From contig NW_004624743.1 in NCBI RefSeq assembly GCF_000247695.1, positions 2,953,368 to 3,017,367 on the forward strand: DNA of 64,000 nt. The letters run 5' to 3'. Positions 23,590-34,466 of the stretch are shown here, piece after piece. How positions within the stretch are numbered: the first letter of the stretch is position 1; each line of letters starts with the position of its first letter. Under the pieces are notes generated by a model, which was not told where the DNA came from, ran no database searches, and saw only the letters and a list, made by a program, of their open reading frames with translations. A program made the position numbers and the translations under genes. Source of the stretch: Heterocephalus glaber (taxonomy: Eukaryota > Chordata > Mammalia > Rodentia > Bathyergidae).

Positions 23590-24700
23590 ACAGCTGACAA
23601 AGAATTTGTATCTAGAATACGTAAAGAACTGGAAAACTTGACATTAAAAAAATAAACAATCCAATTAGAATATGAACAAAAGACATGAAGAGACATTGTG
23701 TAGAACACAGATTGTACTTAAACACATGAAAAAGTGTTCATTGACATTAGCAGTTGGAGAATTGCAAATTAAATTAAAAATAAGATATCACCACATACCT
23801 ATCATAAGGACTAATATAAAAAATAATGACAAAACTGGGAGTGATGACTTGCCTCTAAAGCCAGGACTTGGGAGGCTGAGGGATGAGGCTAGTGTGTTAA
23901 AACCAACCTGGGCTACGCAGTGGGCTTAAGCCAGCCTGAGCTACACCCCGAGCCCTGTCTCAAAAGCAGGCAGCACCATTTCCTGGGAAGGAGGTGGAGA
24001 AACTGGCCACTCTCACATTGCTTTGGGGGAACGTAATGTGGTACAGCCACTCTGGGAAACAGTTTAGCAATTTCTTAAGAAATTAAGCATTCAATTTCCC
24101 TAAGATCCAGCAGTTGCACTCATGGGCATTTATCCCAGAGAAATCAATACTTATGTTCACACAAAAAGTCTTTATGTGGATGTTTATGGTAGCTTTACTT
24201 GCAGTAGTTCAAAACTAGAAACAATTTAGGTGCCTTCCAAGCATAAGTGGTTAAACAAACTGTGGTGTTTCATACATATACTGCTATTCAGCAATAAAAA
24301 CTAACAGGTTACTAATCAGTGTATGCAGGAACTCCAGGGGATCTCTAGGAAATGATAAGTAAGGAAAGTCATTTCCTCAAAAGATTACATACTATAGATT
24401 CCATTTATATACAATTCTTGAAATTGCAGGATTATGGAAATGGAGTTTAGTAGCTGCCAGAGGTTTAAGACAGGCAGAGATACCAAGAAGGAAGTGACAA
24501 TGGCTGTTATAAAACAACACGGGAGAGATCTTGTGCTGATGAAATTGTTCTACATCTGGACCATCTCCACACTGCTATCTGCTTGTAAAATCCCATTACG
24601 GTTTGCAAGACATTACCATCAGCAGGAATTCATTGGGCAAAGAAAAAACTGGATTTGTCTGTGTAATTTCTTACCAGTGCATGCGATTCTTTAATCAGCC
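23590..24700 (+). mobile_element. old L1 (L1M-type) 3' part, interrupted by B1
   Basis: It reads 'ttgtatctagaatacgtaaagaactggaaaacttgac', then 'gcaaattaaattaaaaataagatatcaccacat'. After the B1 at 23836-23962 it resumes with 'ggtggagaaactggccactctcacattgctttgggggaacgtaatgtgg', then 'ccagcagttgcactcatgggcatttatcccagagaaatc'. This is L1 ORF2 C-terminal and 3' UTR order on the plus strand. All frames are broken. Confidence 0.75.
23836..23962 (+). repeat. B1-type SINE inside L1
   Basis: 'gggagtgatgacttgcctctaaagccaggacttgggaggctgaggg...ccaacctgggctac...gagccctgtctcaaaa' is a diverged B1 monomer. It splits the L1M fragment and so is younger than it. Confidence 0.75.
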
Positions 24701-24751
24701 CAAAATAAAAGTGTAGTGTATGTGTTGTTTGTGTCTGTGTGTACACGAGTA

Positions 24752-24842
24752 TGGAGCTGGGGCTCACACCCAAGGACTCACACCCAAGGACTCACGTGTG
24801 CTAGGCAAACGCTCTACCACTGAGCTGCAGACCGCAGCCCTA
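24752..24842 (-). repeat. tRNA-derived SINE (old ID/B4-like), minus
   Basis: On the minus strand GGGCTGCGGTCTGCAGCTCAGTGGTAGAGCG carries the A box and a tRNA-like head. 'cctagcacacgtgagtccttgggtgtgagcccca' carries a degraded B box region. The repeat includes a 14-bp tandem duplication, ctcacacccaagga, at 24763-24776 and 24777-24790. A GT-rich run (24718-24750) lies next to its 3' end. Confidence 0.7.
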
Positions 24843-27559
24843 AAGATAAATTTTTAAAATGAGGTTTAGAGAGACATGAGGTAAGGAGCACTGCACTCAA
24901 AAATGTTGTTAATAACATTTAAAAATAAGAAGAATCTTACAAGACTTGCTGCACGGTTTCACATAGCTACTGGTTAAGAAATACATAACTACACTGCTAG
25001 GGTGACCCCTTCCCCCTCAGGGGCCTGCAGTCTGTGTGTGGACCGGGGGTGTCTCTGGGGTGGGAGGAGGGCTCAGTGCAGTGGATGGGAGTTCTCCAAG
25101 AGCAGACGGGCTCCGAGGCTCTCAACACACACAGTAACCGAGGCACCTGGCAGAACTAAGATGTGCATGGATGCGCTTTGTGTGTCCCCACTCACCTCGT
25201 TGCTGGGATATATGCAGTGTTCTTTGTTCACCTACTATGCCACAAACACAAAATCCATGATATGTTTAAATTATTTCCCAATATTTGCTCTGAAACAAAC
25301 ATGCATCTTTCCAAACAGGCATTAAAGCAGAACTGATTACATATTCAGTATATACAAATGACATAATGGCCAGATAATTACTGGAAAGGCAAGAAAATTC
25401 CACGTCAGATAATAAATAATCCCTCTAAGGATTTCAGAGAATTTCAATCATCTTGATCTTATGCAAGTTACTAGGTACACCTGGAAAAAAATGTTAAAAC
25501 TTTGGGAAGATTTTTCTCCCTTTTTTTCCGCAGATGAGAAAAAAATGATAAACATAAACAGGACCTTCTAGACTTTTACGTAAAGACAATACTACAGTGC
25601 AGTCAAATACGCTAAAAAGGAATGAAAATTAACACCCATAGATTTGTCCCAATTTTAGACAAAACAGAGGGCAGAAAATATTCAGTCTTTTTCTATTTTG
25701 TTGCTTAGCTACATTCCAGTCTAACAAATACAGGGGCGGGGATGTGTTAGAAAACAATATTCTACTTACATTGCCTTTTAAAGAAGTTTAAAAGGTACTA
25801 CATATATTTCATTATTGAAAATCTTATGCCTTTTGGCTGTAGATGGAAATGTCAGTAGACTGACTACTAGAGCACATTACTTATGGAACAGTAAAATTAT
25901 TCTGTGATTGACAGCTCAGGTAGGTAGAAACAGTGCTATTAAAACAAAGGTGATAAACCTACTCTTGTGGTTCAGTGAATCGTGCTGTGTCTACTGATGC
26001 AAATAGCTTACCTGAACAGACCTGCCCTCTTGTTACACACTCTGTAACAAGACAAATTTATGAAATTATTGTTGATCCCTTGCCACCTAGATATCCTTCT
26101 GATTGTAGACCACAGTGCAAAGGAATTCTGCGTAGACATCCAGCCGATCGAGGTGCCCTTAGACCTTGCAAAAACCACAGAATCCTTCTGCACAGCCAGT
26201 CCCAGAGCTCAGACACTGACCTATCATGTGATAGTACACACAGTACAGGAGAAACATCCACTCAGTTTTCTTGCACCCTGTCTAAAGTTAATAACCCCTG
26301 TGGAGAGTGGCATGAAAAGTGGTCGTGGAGGAAAATCCTGAACCAAATGCAGAAATCATTAGAACAAGAGCAGTGTATTGGGGAAATGAGAACTCAACAG
26401 CAACAATGAAGGGAAGAGGGAGGTGCAAAGGAGAAGGTAAAACTCCAAAACAGAAATAGCACCGTGGGCTACGACCCACACTCTTCCACAAACCCAACTG
26501 CAAATAACACATTAGTAAAAAAATAGGAGCAGATCTCCACTTGACCTATGGGAGGGAAATAGCCACAACTCCGAACCACAAATTAGGAAGCAAGTCTTCC
26601 AAATACTAAGAACGCTGTACCAAGGAAAAGAGGGGGAAGCTGAGGGTCCACACAAGCCCATTCAGACATCAAACAGGAGGTAAATTTTCTTAAATCTCAG
26701 TGTTAGAGTCTTGAAAAGTCCACTCGGGAATCGTTTGATTAAGTAGACAAGGGCTGCAACTTGTGAGCCGACCTAGAATAAGGCTGTGCTGTGGAAGCCT
26801 CCTCCAAACAGCTCAGAACGGCCAGAGAGGTAATTATCGATGACCCAGGCAAATGAGAGGCAAAAAGGAAAGCCATGTGGCACTCAAGATTTTACTGTAA
26901 GGAAGTCTGAAAGTTTGAATACCAGACTGAAAGGAAGAGGAATGGGCAACAGGCGAGGTAAAAGAAAGGCACAGATACATGTGAAAACATTCAAGATGCA
27001 AAACCTACGTGGCAGCACTGCCTACTCGTTAATTCAAAAATTACGTACAGAGGATCTTTGCGCTGGAAGCAGTGCGTCCCCCGTCGGAGAGCCCACAGCA
27101 AAGACGGAGAAGTTCCCCATCTTCAGAGTTTCATTTCCGGAGTGCAGAAATGCATTTTTATCCTCACCCCATGGTCATCAGGAGGGGAGGAAGGAAAGAA
27201 GGAAGAGAGGAGGGAAGAAGGGATTCTACCTGAAAAGGAAGAAAGATAAAGAAGCAAAGGAATTTAACAGCTGAGTTAAAATGTGATTTTGACTTCTTCA
27301 ACATAAGTACTAATTTCACTTCAGAAAGTAAGAGCATATGAAATTTTAAAGAGGAAAAGTGAAGATTGAACTGAAAGTGTCTTCCGGGGCCGAAAGCCCT
27401 AGGAGTGTTTCCTAGCACCAGAAACATACAGCGACGGTTATCACCCACATGCGAGGCAGAAAAAGACCTTAGACCTGTGCGAGGTGGGAACCGTGTCAAA
27501 GATACTGCCGTGCAGGTGAGGAAATTATCTGCTCTTCTGAGAAAGCGATAAACTCTCTT
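24843..27559. other. no gene proven; unclassified, includes a 144-codon frame
   Basis: Mostly unclassified. 25975-26409 (plus) holds a 144-codon frame starting MNRAVSTDANSLPEQ and ending in four glutamines. It shows no domain I recognise, and the preceding acceptor-like tract is weak. Part of the same DNA is also open in another plus-strand frame (26060-26341). 26840-27274 (plus) holds another 144-codon frame, rich in K, R and E, in purine-rich DNA, which looks like a composition effect. Purine-rich simple sequence lies at 27180-27225. Confidence 0.35.
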
Positions 27560-28779
27560 TTCCAGTAAGTTTATTGGTACATTATAGGTATACAACACAG
27601 TTACATTCATCATTGGGATCCTGTACCTTTACATGACGCATCTTGGTTCTTATTTTTTCCCCTTCCCCTGCCCTCCCTTCACCCCCTCCATCCCTCCCTA
27701 TTTGCAAAGACTTTGTTTCCATGTTTTTCCTTTTCACATATTTTTTCTTTTCCCTTCTTTCCTTTCCCCTACCCCTCCCACTTCCTTGCCCTTTGCCCCT
27801 TTTCTTCCTATTTCACATTATCTATTATACATTTGGATCCTTATTTACACTTTCAGTTTCTCACACCAGAGAACCTATTCGGTATTTACACATGTGTGTC
27901 CTATTTATTTCACTTAAGAGTATGGCCGCAATGTGCATCTACTTAGCTATAAATGTCTCTAGTTTCTCATTCTTTATGGCTGAATAGTTCTCCATTTTAT
28001 AGAAAAACCACATCTTCTGTATCCAGCCTCCAGTTGATGGGCATTTGGGCTGTTTCCAAGATTTAGCTATTACAAATTGTGTTTCTGTGAACATGGGTGC
28101 ACATATATCACTGTGGTATGATTCTTTTAATTCTTTGGGGAAGATACCCAGCAGGGGAATAGCTGGGTCAAATGGGACCTGTAGTCCTAGTTCTTTGAGG
28201 TATCTCCTTACTGATTTTCACAGTGGTTGCACCAGTCTGTACTCCCACCAACAATGCAGAAGGGTTCCTTTCTCTCCACACCCCTGCCAGAATTTGTTAT
28301 TGGTTGATTTCTTGATAGCAGCCATTCTTTCTGGGGTGAGGTGGAATCTCAGTGTTGTTTTCATGTGCATCTCTCAAATGACCAGTGATATTGAACATTT
28401 TTTCATGTTTATTTGCTGCTTTTACTTCTTTGTCTGAGAAATGTCTGTTCATTTCATATGCCCATTTTTGAATTGAGTCTGTATATTTGGGGGGCCTAGT
28501 TTTTTAAAGCTCTTTATAGATTCTAGATAGTAGACCTTTGTCTGAGGAACCGCTGGTAAAATTTTTTTCCCATATTGTAGCTTGTTTCTTAGCTCTGTTG
28601 CTGGTTTCTCTTGCAATGCAGAAGCTTTTTAATAAGATGAAATCCCAGTTGTTGATTCTTTGTGCTAGTTCATGGACAACTGAGGATTTGTTCATAAAGT
28701 CTTCAGTGATAAACTCTTTTGTCTTCATGACAGAAAAAAGAAGTTCAGCCTTGGGAATCTGTAACTCTAGTCCTGCCAT
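27560..28779 (-). mobile_element. L1 LINE: ORF2 C-terminus and 3' UTR (minus)
   Basis: The minus-strand frame 28504-28779 is recognisably the C-terminal end of L1 ORF2p. It has the block NRAKKQATIWEKNF, followed by SDKGLLSRIYKEL. Further downstream on the minus strand (28500 down to 27850) the DNA follows the L1 order (antisense landmarks 'ccaacaatgcagaagggttcc' and 'ccattttatagaaaaaccacatc'). It ends in a polypurine 3' UTR tract, seen as C+T at 27655-27800. The copy is 5'-truncated or rearranged at 28779 and has stops and frameshifts, so it is inactive. Confidence 0.85.
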
Positions 28780-29052
28780 CAGATGAATGCAGAGTTTGAA
28801 TTTAGACTCCCTAGGCAGTCCAGGAAACTCACAGAAAATTAAATTGAAGTTATCTTAAATTGGCAATCTCCAGGACCTCTGGAAGACACAAATGCAAAAT
28901 GTCCCTGGAGAAATATCTCTTCAACCAAGGGTCATTAAGATTTCCAGACTTAGAGCCCCAGAATCCCAATTAGAGACAAAAACCAATGACAAAGAGAAAA
29001 ATCTGGAAAGTCATAAGGAATGATGGGAAGCAGAATTAAAATTGTGAGGACT
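28780..29052. other. no gene seen
   Basis: Unclassified sequence between the L1 3' segment and an ID SINE. It may belong with the older L1/HAL1-like segment that follows. Confidence 0.35.
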
Positions 29053-29147
29053 GGGGCTGGGGATTTAGCTCAGTGGCTCCGCCACCTCCCTCCCACCTGC
29101 AAAGACCCGAGTTCGATCCCCGGTACCAAAAAAAAAAGAAACCCAAC
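29053..29147 (+). repeat. ID SINE (plus), least diverged copy, with target duplication
   Basis: GGGGCTGGGGATTTAGCTCAGTGGC... with B box GAGTTCGATCCCCGGTACC and an A-rich tail is the cleanest ID in the window. The 10-bp direct repeat tgtgaggact flanks it at 29043-29052 and 29148-29157. The intact A and B boxes resemble an internal RNA polymerase III promoter. Confidence 0.9.
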
Positions 29148-29157
29148 TGTGAGGACT

Positions 29158-30045
29158 TTAAATTTTGGCACCATCATGTATGAACCACCCAATGACTAAA
29201 TGTGTAAAGAAATAAGAGTAATAAGACTAAGAGAACATTAACAATTGAATAAGCAGATTAGAAGAAGACTGTGCGAAATGAGAAAAAGAAAATTGAATGG
29301 ACAGGTTAGACAACAGATAACAGATTTGATACAATGAAATAAAGAATTAAGAAACTGAAAGACAGTTCTGAGAAAATCATGTAGGATGTGCATCAAAGAA
29401 AGAAAAAAGTGAGTTGAAGACACATGGAAAATGGGGCAGAATGAAAGTCTAAGTACGTTTAGCTGAAGCCTCAAAAAGAACATGATGGCCAATATTAGAA
29501 AAGATAGAAGTAAAATAATTAGAAATAAGCTTTAGGACTCCAGAAAAAGCTCAATACAAAGACTCAGGAATCTCAACAAATCCTAGGAAGAATGAATCTT
29601 AAAAATCTGATTACACATACTGATCTGAAACTGCCGTTCACCCAAGCCTAACAAAAAATGTTAGTGTGCAGAGAGAAAGGACAATCTACAAGGGAAAGTT
29701 ATACTGATGCTTGGCTTTTCAACAATCACCAAAACCAGACAGTGAAATGAAATCTGCAAAGTGCTGGAAGAAGGTTCTCATCCATTCAGAGTAATTTTCC
29801 TGCAGAACAAAATGGCCACCTCCAGAAAAATCAAAGGGAGAGCAGACTGCCAGTGGACTTCCAAAGCAGCTTCTTCTGAATGCCGTACTTCAAGAAAAAA
29901 GAAACTGAGTCCAAAAGGGGCTGAGACTCAAGAATGGAAAAAGATGAAAAATTTTTAAACACATGGCTAAGTCCTAGAAAATAAGATCTTTCCCTTTCTT
30001 TTTTAAACAAGAGTATGAATGAGCATAGAAATGTGAACGGCAATG
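29158..30045 (+). mobile_element. old HAL1/L1M-type LINE fragment (plus)
   Basis: The order 'aactgaaagacagttctgag', 'gatggccaatattagaaaagatagaag', 'caggaatctcaacaaatcctaggaagaatgaatc', 'agagagaaaggacaatctacaaggg', 'cttttcaacaatcacc' and 'aatctgcaaagtgctggaagaaggttctcatccattcagagt' parallels the ORF1-to-3' region of HAL1 and old L1M elements (compare 'cagccagagagaaaagacagattacctacaaagg'). No intact frame. Confidence 0.55.
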
Positions 30046-30108
30046 AAATGTAAGATGAAATGAGACCAGAGGAATTAATTTACTGAGGTCTTCATGTTGT
30101 ATGAAAAT

Positions 30109-30179
30109 AGAAGCGAGCGGGGGTGGCACACACCTGTGACCACAGCACTCGGGAGGCTGAGGCAGGAGGATGGCCGAGT
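30109..30179 (+). repeat. 3'-truncated B1 SINE
   Basis: 'gcgagcgggggtggcacacacctgtgaccacagcactcgggaggctgaggcaggaggatggccgag' is the first half of a B1. It stops abruptly where L1 antisense sequence begins at about 30180. L1-mobilised SINEs usually lose 5' sequence, so 3' loss points to a later deletion or recombination. Confidence 0.8.
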
Positions 30180-31567
30180 GTCCTTGGAGTTGTTTCTGGA
30201 TCTTCTAATCTGTCCTATTGATGCTCAGGTCTGGGTTTTTTTGTTTTGTTTTGCTTTTCTGTTTCTTGCCAGTGCCGAGCTATTTTTATCATGGTGGACT
30301 TTGTAGTGTAATTTCCAGTCAGGGATTGTGATGCCCCCTGCCTTGCCTTTGTTGCCCAGAATGGCTTTTGCTATTCTCTGTTTCTTCTGGTTCCAAATAA
30401 ATTTTAGGATTGTTTTCTCTAATTCTCTGAGGCATGCCCTTGGTATTTTGATCAGTATTGCATTAATCTGTATAACAATTTTAGAAGTACAGCCATTTTA
30501 GTTACATTGGTTCTTCCTACTCAAGAAGAAGGGATGTCTTTCCATTTTCCTCTTCAAACTTGTTTTTCAGATCACTGTAGTTTTCAATGTAAGGATCTTT
30601 TTTACTTCCTTCATTAGATTGATTCTTAAGTATTGCATTTTTTTGTTGGTATTTTGAAAGGTATGGTTTCCCTAATTTCCCTCTCAGTTTGTTATTTGTG
30701 TACTGAATACTTTTGATTTTTGAGTGCTGACTTTGTATCCAGCTGCACTGCTGAATTTGGTTATTAAATCTAGAAGTCTTTTTTTGGAGTTTTTTTGCCA
30801 TCTTCTATGTGGAGTATTATGTCATCTGCAAATAATGATGATTTAACTTCTTCTTTTCCTATCCTTATTCATTTTATTTCTTTCTTTCTTTGCTCTGGCT
30901 AATGTTTCCAGAATTATATTAAACAGGAGAGGAGAGTTGATAGTGGGCATCCTTATTCCTGATTTTAGAGTGAAGGCTTTTAGTTTTTGACCATTAAATA
31001 TGATGTTGGCTGTTGGTTTTTCATGAATGGCTTTTATCAGATTGAGGTAAAGATCATCCATTCCACTTCTGTAGGGTCTTTATCATGAATGGGTGTTGGA
31101 CTTTGTCAAATGTTTCTTCTGCATCTATTGAGATGATCATGTGGTTTTTGTCCTTGGCTCTGTTAATATAGTGTATTACACTGATTGATTTGCATGTGTT
31201 GAATCATCCCTGCATCCCTGGGATGAATCATACTTTGTCATGGTGTATAATCTTCTCGATGATTTGCTGCATTCTGTTTGCCAGTATCTTATTGAGGATT
31301 TTTGCATCTAAGTTTCTTAGGGAGTCTGGCCTGTAGTTGTCTTTTTTGATTGGATCCTTCTCTGGTTTTGGTATCAGGGTAATGCTTGCTTCCAGGAATG
31401 AGTTTGTGAGCATTGCTTCTCCTTCAATTTCATTAAAGTGTTTGAAGAGTGGTGGCATTAGATCTTCTCTAAATTTCTTAAACAATTCAGCAGTGAATCC
31501 TTCAGGGCCTGGGCTTTTCACTGTTGGTAGGTTTTTAATTACATCTTTAATTTCTCTGAAGTTGATA
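30180..31567 (-). mobile_element. L1 LINE: ORF2 reverse transcriptase region (minus)
   Basis: Minus-strand frames at 31521-31228, 31061-30843 and 30801-30517 read as L1 ORF2p reverse transcriptase and downstream sequence. Landmarks are a palm segment with [14 protein letters not shown], then [17 protein letters not shown], a region with [22 protein letters not shown], and the catalytic F-A-D-D motif at 30832-30821. Frames are interrupted by frameshifts and stops, so the copy is dead. It has neither 5' end nor 3' UTR; its low-coordinate edge abuts the truncated B1 at 30179. It may be the upstream part of the same L1 as 27560-28779. Confidence 0.9.
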
Positions 31568-31690
31568 GTTCTATATATAATTCATTGTATATACATGTAT
31601 ACATATAAATGTGAATATACATATCATAAATAACGTATGCACAGGTAAAATAAATACACACAAATATATATATTATATGTACAGACACAT
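31568..31690. repeat. AT-rich simple sequence
   Basis: Runs of TATATA, TATACATG and ATATATAT with no other structure. Confidence 0.7.
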
Positions 31691-31970
31691 ATATATTAAA
31701 AAAGAGAAGACTGAAAGGTGATGAGGAGAAATTAGACCTTTGAGATGATTCAGCTTTGGTTTTGTGTATTTGTTTGTAGCTGGGTTGCTTTCAATTGTTC
31801 TAACATGGATTTCATCTCTGTTATGTTTTTCTTTCTCTCTTCTACTTCTTCCCTGAAGTTTAACTATTTGTTGGGATTCTTTTGATCTATTGTCTCTTCT
31901 TTGTTCTCTTACATAATTTATTTAGCTTCTTTTCAATCTCTGGAGTGAAGAATGTGAAACATATAATGTG
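31691..31970 (-). mobile_element. possible L1 ORF1-side fragment (minus)
   Basis: T-rich plus-strand sequence such as 'ttcaattgttctaacatggatttcatctctgttatg' and 'ttcttttgatctattgtctcttc' has the look of antisense L1 ORF1 coiled-coil sequence and lies on the 5' side of the L1 at 30180-31567. This is a resemblance only. Confidence 0.25.
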
Positions 31971-32000
31971 TGCTTTCTCTTTTGTGCAAAGTCATCTCCT

Positions 32001-32003
32001 GTA

Positions 32004-32039
<36 letters not shown>

Positions 32040-32050
32040 TGTGCATGTGT
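32001..32050. repeat. (TG)n microsatellite
   Basis: 'gtatgtatgtgtgtgt...gcgcgtgtgcatgtg', about 50 bp of mostly perfect TG dinucleotides. Confidence 0.95.
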
Positions 32051-32229
32051 CTGCTGCCTATGCATAAGTGCTATGCTCAGTCTTTTCTTTCAACACAAAC
32101 TGCCATCTCACAGCTAAGTTTTGCTGACAAATAGTGTGGGGAAGGCTAGGGCAGAGATCCGAGTCATTCTTAGAGTCCAATTCAAGTTTATTGCTTTAAA
32201 TATCTCCAAAAAATCTGATATTCTCTGTC

Positions 32230-32480
32230 ATAGAAATACTATGACAATCGCCAATAAAAAGTACTAAAGGTCAATAGTCATCATGGAAATAAAAATTAAA
32301 ATCACAGTGCAGCAGCAGAACACACCCACTTACATGGGTTTAATGAATGTGACTGAAATGAGCAAGCACTGAAGGGCTAGACTGTCATACATCACTGGAG
32401 CAAAGTGTAAAGTGATACAAACATTCATGATGGATGCACTCTGTATCTATGTTACAGTTGAATAAAATATCTATTATAAA
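32230..32480 (+). mobile_element. old L1 fragment (plus)
   Basis: 'ctatgacaatcgccaataaaaagtactaaaggtcaatagtcatcatggaaataaaaattaaaatcacagtgcagcagcagaacacaccc' and 'gggctagactgtcatacatcactgg' follow the L1 ORF2 C-terminal order ('catcagggaaatgcaaattaaaaccacaatgag...', '...acattgctgg'). Confidence 0.55.
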
Positions 32481-34254
32481 AAGTACAACCAACATCCATT
32501 TTAAAAACTAGTTACTTGCTAATGTGCAAATAATGTGCTATATTGACTTTTTGTTTATCTTCCCTTCTTTTTTAATTTACTACTAATAAAAATGCTACAA
32601 TAAAGGCAGAGCAATAAATGAGCAGTTGAGAATTTAGAATGATTCATGAATATTATCTGCTAGACTTAGCAAGAGTTATTAGTGTTTAAGTCAGAGAGTC
32701 ATGAAATGCTGGTGAACTATTTAACTAACACATTCTGCTACCAACCTCTAGTTATTGTCCTGTGAATTGCTAATTAATTAGAGATTAATGACTGCTCTTC
32801 CATCTCTCTTAAGTTTTAAATGTTCTGAGGCTTGCTGTGAATTTAGGTAGCAGGCTTTAGGAATAAGGCATTGCCCCTGGCCTCTACCAGCATGGCCTGG
32901 TGTTATAATGCCGGAATGAAAAAAGCCTAAGCAAAGAGTAGCCTTAAGTGCTGCAACATTCCTGCTGTGAGGAGTGAAATATTCACTCCTCTTGGGGTAA
33001 AAAATTAGTTTCTGTGAGCAAAACTGTTATCACTGAGGTGCAGCAAAAACACAGACGTAAGGAACTGCTGAGTAAATCACTTCTTCATGGACTACTCTAC
33101 AGTTATATGTTGAGATTCCCCATGTTCTTCCCAAGTACATTTGCCATTATGAAGAACTGCAGTCCATTAGTAGGAAGGAGGTACTGCAAAGAAACACAGT
33201 GAAGTACTGTGTAGCCAGGGTAGACTTGTGCATAGCTATGGTGGCACCATGAAGAAGAAACTGAAGAGGATTCATGGAAGGTCAATTTAGGTTGACTATA
33301 GATAATTATTGTCCATTTTACCAGAATCATTAACCGTACAGCCCAGAAATTTACATCCATGGGAGAAATGACTAATTAACTAGCATTTTCTTGATCTGTT
33401 AGAGAAGATGAAAAAGAAATGGTGAAGCTCAAGAAAGAAAACCAACGGGGTGGGGGGGGGTCAGTGGATAGATTTTGGAGTAGCATCTTCTAGTTAGAAC
33501 TTTGTAGCTGTGAGCCCTTGCTTACTGTGAATGTTTCTAGGTTTCTAGGACCACAGCTGTGGGCTCACCCTCCCCCACTCTGCTGTCCATGCATAAGCAG
33601 GCTCAGCGTGTGCACCTGTGAGATCAACTTTCCAGTCTAAATATCTTCTGTAAAATCTTTCAAAAGCAATAGGGTGCACCCACTTACAGCTTTCAGAATG
33701 GGAGCCAGTTTTTAATTTATTCCTCCTGTTTGCTGAAAATATAATATTTCTCTTTCAAAGACTTTATTAGAAATCTGGTTTTCTTATGGGAACACAGACA
33801 AGCAGTTCACAATGATGCCTTCGTGATGATGGTTTGAGTTGAGAGGTTCTTTGGCTATTAGGAATTTGTAGTTTTTTTAAAAAAAGGCTTTAAAGTTGCA
33901 CAAAGATTTCAGATTTTAAAGGAGCTGATTCCAAAAAGAAAATAAAAGAACTATTAATAATGACAATCATGATGAGAACAGAGACAATGATGACTGCTAC
34001 AATACCTGGTGATGAGCCAAGGCCCACACAAAACACTGCAGTTACAGCTTCTCCTTGGCACTGTTAGATTTCTGTCAGGAATACTATTGCAGCAATGTTG
34101 ACAGCAGAGAAAAAGGGGAAAAAGAAAAGTGCCTGCTTTAAGTGATTTTGTAACCTAAAAACAAAGGAAAACTAAGCCTGCTGCCCAGGGCTGTAGATTT
34201 GGAGGCTCACAAAGCTGTGCCCACATTCTTGTCTGCTTCTGTCTTTTCCATCAG
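32481..34254. other. no gene seen upstream of the candidate exon
   Basis: Unclassified AT-rich sequence with a short G run at about 33451-33461. If the segment at 34255 is an exon, this would be intron, and the polypyrimidine tract at 34229-34252 its 3' end. Confidence 0.35.
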
Positions 34255-34466
34255 GGTGGAGACCATCTAGAGATAGCACATGGTGAGATGAACGAGGATG
34301 AGGAGAATAAGCCACATCCACACAGGATGATCTACGAGGCCCCTGACAGCTCTTCAGAGTCTCACAAACACTGGAACGAATTGAACCACAAGATACAAAA
34401 AGAAATTTTGAAGGAGAGCAGCAGCAACCATCAAATCTTGCAAAACAAGACTGTGGACAGACCAGG
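34255..34466 (+). CDS. candidate internal coding exon, product unknown
   Basis: A textbook acceptor precedes it: the pyrimidine-rich tract 'cttgtctgcttctgtcttttccatcag' ends at 34254. The frame is open from the first base of the putative exon (GGDHLEIAHGEMNEDEENK...) through about 70 codons to 34466, where AGG/GTATGA is a fair donor; it stays open to 34527. The predicted peptide is hydrophilic, rich in E, H, S, N and K, with a region resembling a short amphipathic helix (HWNELNHKIQKEILKE). The exon would be 212 nt and end in a split codon. I recognise no family, and no partner exon was found in the window. A chance frame this long is quite possible, so confidence is low. Confidence 0.25.

Noticed and set aside
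26840..27274. Basic, K/R/E-rich 144-codon protein
   Set aside because: It is a translation of purine-rich simple sequence, ending in a GGA/GAA tract. No motif.
27633..27987. Overlapping F/P/S-rich proteins in three frames
   Set aside because: They are translations of the antisense L1 3' UTR polypyrimidine tract.
28504..28786. Two overlapping genes on opposite strands
   Set aside because: The minus frame is the L1 ORF2 C-terminus; the plus frame is its antisense shadow.
31228..31521. Functional reverse transcriptase gene
   Set aside because: The frame is a piece of L1 ORF2 with frameshifts before and after it and no ORF1, 5' UTR or intact endonuclease. It is a dead copy.
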